Shown here: positions 23,963-35,111 of the stretch, one piece after another
Layout of the letters: each line of letters starts with the position of its first letter
Position numbering within the stretch: the first letter of the stretch is position 1
Source: Auxenochlorella pyrenoidosa
Taxonomy: Eukaryota > Chlorophyta > Trebouxiophyceae > Chlorellales > Chlorellaceae
DNA length: 41,132 nt
Direction: 5' to 3'
NCBI GenBank assembly: GCA_001430745.1
Contig: KQ481983.1
Coordinates: 1,609,121-1,650,252, forward strand
Program-made: the position numbers and the translations under genes
Notes under the pieces: generated by a model
Told to the model about the DNA's origin: nothing
Database searches by the model: none
The model's input: the letters and a program-made list of their open reading frames with translations, nothing else

Positions 23963-25271
23963 CCTCCCCATACGCACCAGCCCACTGGCTAGAGCGCATT
24001 CTCCAACCAGACGGCATTCAAGCTTGGTCCGCCCAGGCTGCACGATGCACGCACCCTCCCATTTTTTTGCGCTGCCGCGCGCTCTGCTGTGCCATGCCGC
24101 GCAAGCCGGGTTCCCCGGCCCGCCTGTACACTAAAGCTCAAGCTCCCCAATGCCCACCCTGTACTTGCCCCCACGCCTCATCCCGCCTTCTGCTGCCCTT
24201 TAACCCCTGTTCACAAAGCTTTTTTCAGGATACGATTGATCCAAATGGGCTGTCTCTCGCCCGCTCTCAGCCCCCTTCTCCTTTCGCTAGCAATGCTCGC
24301 CACGCATGCATGGACAGCGCGCAATTCGTTAGCGCGGCGCCCACTCTGAGCATGCAGCTGGCCAGCGGCAGCCAAGCCACTTCATCGTTGTAGTCCGCCC
24401 TCCTCCTGGTACCCATGCATTGCACTCCCTCTCCCACACCAACTCTGAAGACTGATCGATGAATGCATGCTTTGCAAGCAGCGGCGCTCTCTGTGGCACG
24501 CTGCCATTTCACTCTTTTTCTTTGCACTGTACCACGTGCTGACTGCACCGCCGCACTGCTGAGAAGATTCCATTCATTCCCTTGTTGAGCTTACCATTGC
24601 ACCTGATGTAAGTAGAAGACGTGCATGGACGCTCTACCCACTATTTATCGTCGATGAGCTCAGACACAAGCGCACAGGTCGGCGGCCTATGCAACCTTCG
24701 CATGTCAAGGAATGAGCAATGATGAAGCGTCCGTTGGCGGTGATAAGTAGCGCTGGCGACGCCGCGCTCATGCCGCCCTCCCTGGCTTCTACCGGCCTGA
24801 GCTCGTTTCCGAAGTCCCTCTCATCATCTGCCACTGCATGAACTTGCGCATCTTGTGGCGCTCCTGCTTCCGGGTTCCGCTCCTGTCGAGGCAGTGTCGC
24901 AGCGCCCATCTTCCGCTCTCAAATCAAGATCCTGATACAAAGAGGCCTAGAAACAAGAGCCGCGCGTCTCGGCACCTGCCGCTGAAGTCGCCTACACTAC
25001 TCGCCAGCAGGACGCAGGACCTGGGGGCTTGGCGCCTTGAGGAACTGGTTACAGCAAGGCTTGGGCGTGCGATGGACTCCCGGGCTGGCTGGGTCCCCGG
25101 CCGCCAGGTGCGCCGCCCAACGTGCCGCCGCCGTCTGCCCAGTTGTGCGCCTGCCTCAACTTCTGCGAGCAGTGCACTCTCAGCTTTTGGATTGAACTTC
25201 ACAAGGTTGTGCAAAGAACATTGAACAGCAGTACACTGCTCCTCATGCAGGCAAACATTGATAGAACCTGC
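23963..25271. other. Intergenic region: ctpA 3'UTR and upstream region of the CBM48 gene
   Basis: This stretch is about 1.3 kb without a firm gene. A TGTAA at 24607-24611, about 645 bases after the CtpA stop, is a candidate polyadenylation signal. A 128-codon ORF at 24838-25224 could supply an upstream exon for the next gene: a GTGCGC donor at 25109 and an acceptor ending at 25250 agree in phase. I keep it out of the main model. Confidence 0.45.
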
Positions 25272-27847
25272 ATGCACCAGCGTCCGCTGGGCGCGACCGC
25301 ATCATGCGCGGTGGTGGCGGCGTCTGCAGGGCCGCACCCGGCGCAGCGGCATGTGCAGCGCCGACAGCGGCACGGCTGCCACGGCTGCCGCGGCCGGCAG
25401 GCGCAGCAGCAGCCGCGCGCCTTCATGGGCTCCCTTGACCTGGTCCCAGGCTGGCTCATGCCCTCCTGGATGGCCCCCGAGCCCTCGGGCCCCCGCGACG
25501 AGGTGCGGCAGCAGCGCCTGCGCATGCTGCGCCACCTGCTCAAGGCCAGCAGCCGAGCGCCAGCGCTGCCGCTCCCGCCGCCGCCCGGCGAGGACGGCGC
25601 TATGCCGCCCGCCGACGACGTGGGTGCTGGCGCCGGCGCGCTGGACATCACGCACTCTGCCTCCAACGCGGTGCCCTTCACTGCGGGCGGGGGCGCAGCA
25701 CCCAGCAGCCTGACGGTGGCGCTCAACGGCGGCGCGTCCAGCGTGTGCCGTGCCGAGGAGGTCTGCACCGTGCTGCCCTGGCTGTTTGCCGCCGAGGGCC
25801 GGCTCGACTTTTCGGCCATGGAGCACCTGGCCAGCCAGCTGGCCCTCAGCGGCCTGCAGCTGCTGGACGTGGGGCGCTTTGCCGCGGCGGCCTCCTCCTC
25901 CAACGGCCACTGGCACAGCTCCTGGGGCAGCCACGTGCGGTGGGCGGGGCCCACGGCGCTGCCCAGCCCGGCTGTGGCGGCGGCGGCGGCGCTGCGCAGG
26001 ATGGAGGTGCGGCGCGGCGGCGCGCTGCGCGGCCTGCCCGAGGTGGAGGGCAAGGCGGTGAGCCTGCTGACAGCAGGGGTGGGATGTGCTGTGGTGTGTT
26101 GTCAAGGTGCAGTGGACGCTGCGGTTTTGACCGATCAAGTTGCATGGGCAGGTGATGGCGGCGTGCGACGTGAGGAGCTGCTGGCCGGCCCCAGCCGACC
26201 GGCCTGGGCACAGTTGGCGAGCAGTGAATGCCTGCTGCCTGGTTGACGGTTTGTCTGTTTGCCAATCCAGCTGTGCACACATGCGCTTGCCTGCCCCTGA
26301 TGGCTGCGCCGACAGGAAGCAGCCCCGACTGTCCTGCCTGCCTGCTCACCAGGGGGCATCCCTGCCCTCCAACCTGTCTGCACAGGTGGTGCTGACGTTC
26401 CATCCGCAGTACCGCCAGCTGGCAGCGGAGACGCTGGCCATCTACCTGCACGCCTACCTGGGCCTGAGCGGCAGGGAGGCGGTGGAGGTGCGGCCGCGGG
26501 GGCTGGCAGCCGCCCAGCGCCTGTGCTGCATGGCGGCCCCCCCGCCGGCGCGGCGAGCTCAGCTGGCCCTTGCAACTCGCCCTGCATGCGCGCGCGCTCT
26601 GCAAGGCGTGGGGGAAGGGGAGGTGCGCTGCCGAGGCTCCCGGGGCGCTGCAGGCCCATGGCCCTGTTGAGCGCCGCCTCCACGGGCTCCCTGGCTGCGC
26701 AGGCCGCGGGCCGTGCTGTGGGCACCTCCCCGCTGGAGTGCACGCTGCGGCAGTCGCTGGAGGAGCTGGCCACCCTGGCCGACGGCTGGTTCCGCCGCGT
26801 CACGCTGGCCTGGCCCTACGCCGGCGGGCACGTCGAGGTGGTGGGCGACGCAGGTGCGCCCGCCCGCCCGCTGCCCTGGCCCAGGCGCCGTCAGGGAGTG
26901 GGGCGAGTGGCTGCCCGCAGGCTGCGTGCGGCACGATGGCGCCTGCCCCGGTGCTACAGGCCAGGGGCGCAGCGGCTGGACACACTGCCACATACTGCCG
27001 CCCTCTGTTGTTCTCCGACGCCCTGCGCAGTGGGCGGGTGGGAGCAGCGCGCCCCCATGGTGTTCAACGTCAGGAAGAAGCGCTGGCAGCTGCAGATCTG
27101 GGTGAGCAGGGGGGACCGGCGGCGCCTGGGGATGGCCGCCCAGCAGTGGGAGGGCGCCCCGCTGGCAGCAGCATGGCGCAGGCTGCAGCAGTGCCCCGCA
27201 GGCGCTTGGCCCGGCTATCTTGCACTGTGGCGCTTACAACCCCATCAAGATTGGGCGTGTTTGTTGCCCGCTGTTAGCCGGTCCTTTGCCCGCTGCCGCC
27301 CGCAAACTGCTCATGCCCCTGCTGCTCCCCTGCGCCACTGCAGGGCCTGCCCCCGGGCATCCACCGCTTCAAGTTCCTGGTGGATGGCTGCTGGGTGATC
27401 GACCTTGCGGGCCACACAGAGGCGGATGCGCGCGGCAACATCAACAACATTGTGATGGTCACGCCCCAGGGCAAGCCGCTGCTGCGCAGCCGCAGCGCAG
27501 CCGCCAGCAGCAGCGACGACAGCGGCAGCGAGGATGAGGATGACGGCCTCTGCGGGGCACCCAGCGATCCCCCCCGCAGCAGCAAGGCGGCGGGGTACCA
27601 GAGCGCTGGCCGCGAGGGCGCCGCAGCCGCGCCGCATCCGGCGGTGCTTGCAACAGCAGAGCCGCCGGCAGCCGCCACAGCAGCGGCGGCGGCGGTGGCA
27701 CCTGCCGACGGGAAACATGCGCCGCTTGAGCAGCCGCCAGCGCCTTGGGCAGATGATGAGGAGATGGAGGCGATGGCGCGGTTTGGCGGCGCTGTGCTTG
27801 CCTTCCATACGCGGCTGGGGGTGCAGCTGCGGCACAAGCTGCACTGA
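25272..27847 (+). CDS. CBM48 (AMPK-type glycogen/starch-binding domain) protein, probably plastid
   Basis: Five exons, phases closing, give 537 aa: 25272-26057, 26386-26487, 26703-26853, 27031-27101 and 27344-27847. The second exon's end is the least certain. The CBM48 domain spans about 325-415: RRVTLAWPYAGGHVEVVGDA, GGWEQRAPM, RWQLQIWGLPPGIHRFKFLV, DGCWVIDL and GNINNIVMV. This fold binds glycogen or starch in AMPK/SnRK1 beta subunits, PTST proteins and SEX4-like phosphatases. The first 45 residues are rich in Ala, Arg, His and Gln with no acid, compatible with a chloroplast transit peptide. A conserved-looking N-terminal region of unknown function follows (SLDLVPGWLMPSWMAP, HPQYRQLAAETLAIYLHAYL). 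After the CBM is an acidic Ser-rich linker (SSDDSGSEDEDD) and a helical end (DEEMEAMARFGGAVLAFHTR). No kinase-binding (ASC) or phosphatase domain is seen, so a starch-targeting scaffold role is only a guess. The start may instead be at 25245 or in an upstream exon. Confidence 0.72.
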
Positions 27848-28933
27848 GCTGCTGTGGCCGCTTGCCAGGCAGCTGCCCATTTGCAGGTTGCACCCTTGAG
27901 CCGATTTTTTCGGTGGCAGCACATGTCAGAACGCATGCATGTACTGAGGCCTGCGTCTTTGGGCGGTCTTTTTTGTAATGATCCTGCCAATACCCCCCGT
28001 CCCTGGTCTGGCTCCTTCTCTTGTCACCAGCCTCTTGTCTTCTTTCCATCGTCAACCCATTCTCTTTCCGTGTCAGTTTGTGACAAGCGCTGCTGTCCCA
28101 GCACTCTCTTCAGAAAGCCCCTCTGACCTTGAGTCCCCTGACCAGTTTTAACTATGTTGAGTTTTGAATATCATGTAAGCAGATCCGTGCACAGTGTAGC
28201 ACGCGAGAGCTCTCCCCTCATACGTGCCATACAGGACCCGGTCGACTCGGGTGAGAAGGCATGCACAAAACCAGGCCGGACCCTGGTGACTGTCACACCA
28301 GCACATCTATTGTGCTAAAACTGACCCACCTACACCGCTTCTCTCAAAACTAGCAATCGCTCCTGCGGTTCTGCGGGTGCTGCACGGTCGACCCTGGGAC
28401 GGGTGACGCCCACATCCCTGGCCTGCTAGTGCAGCTGACCTGCCTACCCTCCAGCCAAAACTCCTTCTCTTGCTTGCATTATTGCAAGCCTCAACGGGAT
28501 CCACACCCAGCAGGCAAATTATTCAGTGCCCTGGGTCGGCGGTAGAGGGCAAGGTGCCAGTGCCTGCTGTACAGCCCCAAAGTACTGTCTCAGTTTGTTC
28601 CGTTTCTTAGTAGAGATTGTTCAGTACAGATCGAGTTTTATTGCAATAATCAACCCCTAGGAGATGGGCTCGAGAAGAGTCTGGCAAGGATGCCAACTTC
28701 TCCCACGGCGCTCGAGTGCTTGACCGCTGACGCACGCTGAAGCGCGATGTGGCGCCCGGTGGTCAAGTTGTGGGGTGCATGTCCAGTCACCACGCCCGGA
28801 GGCTCAGATCCAGGCCTGCTGCTCCCCAGATTGCCACCATCGAGCCTGAGAACTGTGGCAGGCCCAACCACCACAGGGACCACCCACCGCCCTGGCGAAA
28901 CTCTGCTTGTGCAAGCAGTCGATTGCAGCCCGC
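27848..28933. other. Intergenic region after the CBM48 gene
   Basis: A TGTAA at 27974-27978, 127 bases past the stop and preceded by a T-run, is a good polyadenylation candidate. The rest, especially 27990-28650, is AT-richer with pyrimidine-rich stretches. I see no ORF, repeat or RNA gene that I can support. The promoter of the next gene must lie near its right end. Confidence 0.5.
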
Positions 28934-30120
28934 ATGGTTCTGCTGCTTCGCGCGGCCCAGGATCTTGGCGGCGTGGGTGTCGGTGCGTGGGAGATGGTCA
29001 GAAAGCTGGGGTGGAGGGACCTGCTTTGGCTTGCTGTCAAGGGCACCTGTCGTAATCTGAGACAGTGGAGCGTCAGTAATGAAAGTTCCCGCCGACATTC
29101 TGCAGGGAGGGTGTTGACGGCACTGGCGGCGGCGGGCGGCAGCCTGCGACAGCCACTCTGCACACCAACGCCAGCAAGCACCGGCGCCGCCTGCAGCTCT
29201 TGCGACAGAGGGCCACACAAGGTGCAGGCTCGCTGGGCATCTGCCAGCACCCCAGCCACCCTGCCAGAGGTCCCCCGCCGGTCTGACGCCAACGGCGGCA
29301 CCAAGGGCCACATCCTGTGCCTCAACTCGGTCAACGACCCTGCAGAGTGGGGGCTGGCTTCCAGCCCCCAGGGCAGCAGCGAGCCGGCTTACTATTGGTG
29401 CGTCCTGTGTGCTGCTGAGGGGCCGAATCGGCACACGTGTTTGTCGCTGCCCGCAGGGGCCGTGCGCCTTCGGTGTGCATGCGCCCACATGTTCCGCTGA
29501 GGACTGCATCTTGCGGTGCGATCCGCCACGGTGCACTTCTTGTCGGCACCAACCTGGCCTGCATGGCCCCCGTCAACCGACCACGCACAGCGCCTCTGCT
29601 TGCAGGCTGGGCAGCAGCCTGTCCAACCCCAAGGAGCACTGCAGCCCCCGCGCTAGCATGGCAGCCGACGCGCACAGCCCACTGCCGTTGCAGGTGGGCG
29701 CAGCCGCTGCCTGCCTGCCAAGGACATAAGCCGAGGGCAACAGCTCAACATGACGTGCACAGCGCTGCCGGGATGCTGCAAGGCCGGTGGCTGTGTGCCC
29801 GTCCCCCTGCTGCCCACCACGTCTGCCTGCGCACCCGGGGCTGCGTCTGTCCCCACTCTGCCTGCGCGACAGGCTGCCAAGCTACGCTGGCCCGCCGCCC
29901 CCCCCCCCCCCCCCGCCAGCCCCACACACGCACGCAGCGCATCGTCTTCCGCTCCTCCATGGCCGACCCGGAGCTCCCCAAACTCGCCCCCTTCAGCAGC
30001 TCCCCCCTGCCCGCCGAGCACCAGCCAGCCTTCCAATCCTCGATGACGGATCCTCCGCTGCGCCCGCTGCGCCGGCCCACCAGGGCAGCTAAGGTGGCGG
30101 GCACGCGGCTGCAGCGCTGA
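28934..30120 (+). CDS. Unrecognised protein with repeated SSMxDP motif (5' end uncertain)
   Basis: Three exons are proposed: about 28934-29397, 29606-29693 and 29938-30120, giving up to 244 aa. The two introns have good donors (GTGCGT, GTGGGC) and acceptors, one preceded by a run of 17 C, and the phases agree (2, then 0), which is the main support. The first exon's start is weak: the ORF is open but its early part (MVLLLRAAQDLGG) may not be coding, and a later start or an upstream exon is possible. The stretch GGTKGHILCLNSVNDPAEWG looks protein-like. The last exon holds two related motifs, FRSSMADPELPKL and FQSSMTDPPLRPL, about 27 residues apart, and the middle exon has a degenerate RASMAADAHSPLPL. 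The C-terminus is basic (RRPTRAAKVAGTRLQR). I recognise no family and assign no function. Confidence 0.42.
29898..29914 (+). repeat. Run of 17 C before a splice acceptor
   Basis: This homopolymer is part of a pyrimidine tract ending in the acceptor at 29937. A similar run of 13 C at 13951-13963 precedes an acceptor in the deacetylase gene. Both are prone to sequencing error but lie in introns. Confidence 0.8.
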
Positions 30121-31055
30121 ATGTCCTCTGCATCATGCTTTGCTGTACAGAACCTGTATCATGTTGTGTGACACCTGCACTTCCTTGCCGCGCCACTGTA
30201 CACTGCCCCTGTGTTTGATATCGTGCTTGATTCCGACCAGGACTGTTCTGATGACCAACCTGCAACCCATACCAACCCAGCGCAATGTCATCTAATCCAT
30301 TGATTTGGCAACGCACCGTTCTGTACTGATCATAAGGAGCATCAGTGCTGAAAGCAGCGCCACTGCCGACAGAGGCACAGCTGAGCTGAAGGGCCCAAGA
30401 GGTGGCAAGTGGATCGGCTGTCCACAGCCTCATGCAGCAGCTCGCCGGGTGGGGTGCTGACTCACCACTATACAATTGAATGCTACTTGCTTCGATGCTG
30501 GTGGATGGCACGCAAGGTGGCATTGCATAATTGGTTGGCACAGGTGCGCATGCGAACAGCATCACCATGTAGTGATCAGCTGGCCGCATATCCCTGCTGT
30601 GGAATTATGATCAAATCTACACACTCGAGATACATTACAGCCCATCAGCATGGCACGGCATCATACCGAGATGTGTGCTGCAGGCCACGAACATCAGACC
30701 ACGACACTGTCGGGTGCTGGCCCAGGCACTGCCGCTGCCTGCTTGCCCAGAAGCAACATAGAACCAAGTTCGTACTGCACATTCTTCTTCTTAGCGATAA
30801 GAATGCCGCTGTCTGCTGGTCCCTTCAGCGCTGAAGCGGACATACCGTGAGCGCCAGTGGTGCCCGCTCGCTGTGACAAGGAACCACCTCCCTCTCGTCA
30901 GCTGCTTCGCTTTCAGCACATGATCAATCCGTTCTGCGGCGACGCCGGGGAGATACTCGCAATTGCAGCCTGTGCACCTAGACCGGACCTTGGCCGCCGA
31001 GAATGGTGCGTGCGAAAGCCTCGCACTGCCGAGTTGGGTAAATTTTCAAGCATCC
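30121..31055. other. Intergenic region upstream of the MLO gene
   Basis: There is no supported gene in this stretch of about 0.9 kb. It is relatively AT-rich from 30130 to 30660. It should contain the 3' end of the preceding gene and the MLO promoter. Small ORFs here have no protein-like features that I recognise. Confidence 0.5.
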
Positions 31056-34000
31056 ATGCAGCACAGGAGCGCCGAACGACACAGCAGACCCTGGCCCAAC
31101 CTGCCGCCAACGCCGCCGCCGCTGCCAAAGTGTCCTTCTGCGCAGAGCGGTGGAGGGGGCGCAGCGGGTCTCCAGGGCTCGGTCCTTGAGACACCCACCT
31201 GGGTGCTAGCCCTCGTGTTCCTCTGCCTAGTCGCATTCTCCTTCCTTTTCGAGCTGGTGAGCAGGGGCGAGGGCCAGGCAGCACTCTGCCTGGTGCTGCC
31301 AGCCTGCACTTGCCTTGCTGGTGGCTGCTGACGGGAGGCCCCCCCCGCCTGCAGGTGGTGCACAGGACGCAGCACTACTTTGAGCAACGGGGACGGCATG
31401 GCGTAGGTGCGCCTCTCATGTTGTGGCTTGTCTGATGCGCCTCCCCTGCCTTGGGAAACGCACCTGGTCTGGTGGTGCACAGTTTGCCCTGCGTAGCGGC
31501 GGCTCCGGGCTAACGCTGCGTCCCCGGGATTCCATGCTGCTGTCTGCAGCCAAGGCCTTTACGGCCGTCGTGTTTGAGCTGACGCTGCTGGGGCTGTTTG
31601 GCCTTGTGCTCGAGGCCTTTTCATCGCCCATCAGCAAGATCTGCAGTGAGCGCTGCCCCTTTGCATGCTTGTGTGCACCGGCGCAGCGGAGATCTTGCAA
31701 TGCAAAGATGCACTGGGAGGGGGAAACACACGTCGCCCTATCTTATCTGCTGTCTTACTGTCGCTTGAACCTGGCTTGTTCAATTCTCGAGCAAACATGA
31801 CGGCCCTGTGTCAGTAAGCTGGCAGGGGCACACGCCTTTCTGCTGAGTTCTGTGCCCTTGTTGCAGTGGGATATTCCCCCAGCATGGATGGCTGGACGAT
31901 GCTGGCTAACATGGCTGGGTGCCCCTGCTGCCTGACAAACACACAGGGCATCAGCCTGTGCGCCCAGGTGGGTTGACCGGGACCGGGCGGATGCGCAGCA
32001 GGAGGCAGGGTGTGCAGGCAAGAATGCGGCAGACTCACCGAGAGCGCCTGCAGCGGCGGCGCTTTCTGCTGGCTCCAGCCCGGCGCCTGCTCTCTGGCGC
32101 CCCGTCCTGCTGCCAGGTGGACCAAGGCTGCCTGACCAACTACACAGACATGTCTCCCTACTGCGACTGCTCCGTGACGGCAGACCCCGCATACGGGGGT
32201 GAGGCGGGGGGCCGCAGGCAGCCTGGCGAGCGGGCATGCATGTATCAGCCCAGGAATACAACATTGCAGGGTGCCAGGGCATTGAGGCGCCGGCACAAAA
32301 CGCTGCAACGCTTGCTGTGCAGGGTACTTCAACGCCAGCGCTGGTGGCAGGCTGAGCGAGGAGTGCCTGCCCTACCCCATGGCCGAGGCCGTGCACTTTG
32401 CCGAGGAGACTGGGCACACGCTGGAGGTTCTGGTGAGAAGCAGGCCGGGATGCATCAGCAGAGGCATGTGCACACAGGCCCTGAGCTGTCTGGAAATTTG
32501 CTTTGTCCATGCAGCAGGCGACTAGCCCTGCGGCTGACTACACTGACTTGCGCGACTCCATCCCCTGACCCTATTCAACCCTTTCCCTGCTGGCCAACGT
32601 CTTGCAGGCCAAGGACACAAACCAGACCATGGCAGAGCTGGTTGCCTATCTGAGCCACCCTTTGGAGGGAGGGCAGACGGGTGGGCACGGCTCTGCCCGC
32701 CGGTTGGCTGCCCAGGCAGAGGCAGCGCAGCTCGCAGAGCTCCTGCACCTGCGCTTCCTGGCAGCAGGAACACACGATGCGGGTGGGCACGCAGCCGGCA
32801 GCGGCAGCAACGACAGCCAGCTGCTGCTGCAGCAAAGCACTGAGGAGGTGGGCTGCGCCGGGCCCTTCCTCACTGGGGGCTGCCCCGAGGGCTCCATCCA
32901 GGCCCTCAGCACCCACACCCTGCACCAGGTAAGCGCTAAGCTGGCGGCGCAGCGGTTGTGGTGTGCGTGCTAGGCGCCAGCCAGCAGCCCCGGGGGCCCT
33001 CACAATCGCAGTGTGTGCCTTCCTGGCTCAGGGGCACCTGGGCGGATGCTGACTCGTGGCTTGCCCTTGCATTCCTGCCCTTTCAGCTGGACATCTGGCT
33101 CTTCCTGCTAGCAATATTCCAGGCTGCGCTGTCAGGTGGGCACGCAGGGGCCAGGGACTGGGGGCCGCAGCAAGCCCTGAGAGGTTGCAACTGCCTTGCA
33201 AACCATGCCTTGCATGTCAGCATGCCCAGCCTTGCCGTGCTCATGTCAGCATTCTTCTTCTCTCCATGCAACTGCAGTGCTGGTGATCTGTCTGGCGCAG
33301 CTGCGTTTGCGGATGCAGTGGCGGCGCTGGGAGCAGCAGGCACAGGCGCAGGAGGCGGGCGCTGCAGTCGCAGCGCAGGACGGCGCCAGCCCCTACTGTA
33401 GCTCTGGCACTAACAGCAGCCGGTGCAGCAGCGGGGGGGAGGAGGCAGACAAGGACAGGGCAGATGGGGAAGCAGCATGCGGCCCGGGCAATGAGGGCAT
33501 GGGAGCAGCAGACGGCGGCGAACGCCTGCGCTGCCCGTCCTGGCTGGGCGCCACAGGCCGCTGGCTGCGCGAGGCTGCGGTCTGCACCCTGCAAGCCCTG
33601 TTGCCCAACACAGGTGCGCCATGCTGGCTTGCAGTGCCGCGCCAGTTCAGCCGGCCAGGCTGCCTGGGGAGAGGGCGCTCCACAACCCTGCCCGGCAGCC
33701 GCATCCAACGAGCATTTCGAATTTCCTGCTGCCTGCAGTGAGGCGCAGCGACTTCCTGGCCATGCGCTCAGTGTTCCTGGCCGCCACGGCTGCGGCGCGC
33801 TCCGCTGGCTCGGCGGATGGGGGCAAACACCCAGGGGAGGGCGCCGCTGACCTCGCCAGCGCAGCTGCCAGCGGGCAGAGCTTCATCCAGTACCTGGAGG
33901 CCGCCCTGGAGGACGACCTCTCCTCGTTTGGCAAGTCTCAGTGCGCCCGGTCCGCCGCCAGGCAGCAGGGGGAGGCGTGGGCTTGCCAGCCCCACAAATG

Positions 34001-35056
34001 GGGCTGCTTGCCATGCCCGACAGAAGGCCTGCCCTCTGCGTTTAGGCCAGGCTGCCACGCACAGGTGGCGCCACCATACTGCCGCGCTCCCAGCCCCCCA
34101 CCCCACCCCCAACCCCCACCCAACTTGGGACCTGCTGCAGTCGGGCTGGCAGCCGAGGCGGCGCTTGTGATCTGCCTGGGCCTGCTGACCGAGAAGGCGA
34201 CGGGGCCTGGTGGGCAGGCCCAAAATGGTGCCTGGCTGTCATCACTTGAGCAAGCAGCAGCAGTTTGCCTGCTGAGCAGTGCTCGCCTAATGTCAGGGCG
34301 GAGAGCGGCGTTGCGGCAGGTCTGAGGCAGGGGCCAAGCACTGGCTGCTCCCCTTCCCTGCCTTGGTGCAGGCTTTGGCTGGGGGGGCAGCCTGGATGTT
34401 GTGCTTGCCGCGGCGCTCCTCTTCCTGGCCAACGTGGCCTTGGTGGCTCTGCTGCGCCACCGCTGCCGCGGCGGCGGGGCCGTGCGCGAGCACCTCTGGC
34501 GCTGCTGGCCGGTGCGGATCTTCACCCCGCCTATTTGCTGCCAGCAGATGGTCAGGTCCCCTTGCCATGGCCTGGCCCTGGTGGACCCAAGCCGGCCTGG
34601 GCTGCGCTGAACAAAGCAACCGACCCCCCAACCCCCTTTTGCCCACGCATGCAGCTGCGGCGGGGGGTCAACCCCTGCAAGCTGCTGCGCATCCCCGTGC
34701 GCCTGGTGCTCTTCCTCTGCTCCTTTGTGTTCGCCACCACCGTGTTCGTGGCCTGGCAGTTTGGCGCCTCCTCCTGCCCCCTGACCAGCAGCTCCAGCAC
34801 CAAGCAGGGCGGCGGCATGTGGAGCATGTGGTGAGCACCTGCAGGACGCAGGTTGCTGTGCCCAGCGCGACAGCACATGGTGCTGTGCGCGGGGCTACTG
34901 CCGGCCCTGCTCCCCACCCCCTGAGAGCAAAGGAGCGTGCCCTCCCACTGCAGGCTGGGCGAGTGGTGGTATGGCCTGCTGGCTGCCGGCATCATGGTGC
35001 TGTGGTCCACCAACCCTATGCTGATCCTCGGCCAGTGGCATTGTCACACACTTTGA
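31056..35056 (+). CDS. MLO family seven-transmembrane protein, tail-less
   Basis: Fourteen exons with matching phases give 688 aa: 31056-31256, 31355-31406, 31550-31645, 31867-31967, 32117-32198, 32323-32432, 32608-32928, 33087-33135, 33278-33613, 33739-33930, 34141-34209, 34372-34550, 34655-34830 and 34954-35056. MLO hallmarks are clear: ETPTWVLALVFLCLVAFSFL (helix 1), then FELTLLGLFGLVLEAFSSPI and SKIC (helix 2), then HTLHQLDIWLFLLAIFQAAL with LRMQWRRWE (helix 3 and the following loop), RRSDFLAMRSVFL, and SFIQYLEAALEDDLSSFVG. Helices 4-7 follow (LAAEAALVICLGLL, LDVVLAAALLFLANVALVAL, LVLFLCSFVFATTVFVAW, WWYGLLAAGIMVLW). Plant MLOs are plasma-membrane proteins that act as calcium channels and affect mildew susceptibility and pollen signalling. 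The extracellular loop after helix 2 is long and Cys-rich. The protein stops just after the last helix, so the calmodulin-binding tail is absent. The intron at 33931 uses a perfect GC donor (GCAAGT). The start Met is provisional. Confidence 0.85.
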
Positions 35057-35111
35057 GAGGGGCATTTTTTCGGGAAAGGCCGCCGCCAGGCCTGCATATA
35101 AACTGCTGCAT
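35057..35111. other. 55-bp gap between convergent stop codons
   Basis: The MLO stop (plus strand) and the stop of the next gene (minus strand) are only 55 bases apart. Any normal-length 3'UTR of either gene must run into the other's coding exon, so their transcripts should overlap in antisense. Confidence 0.7.

Noticed and set aside
28000..28650. Possible mobile element or retroelement remnant in the AT-richer intergenic stretch
   Set aside because: I find no terminal repeats, target-site duplication, reverse transcriptase or transposase motif in any frame.
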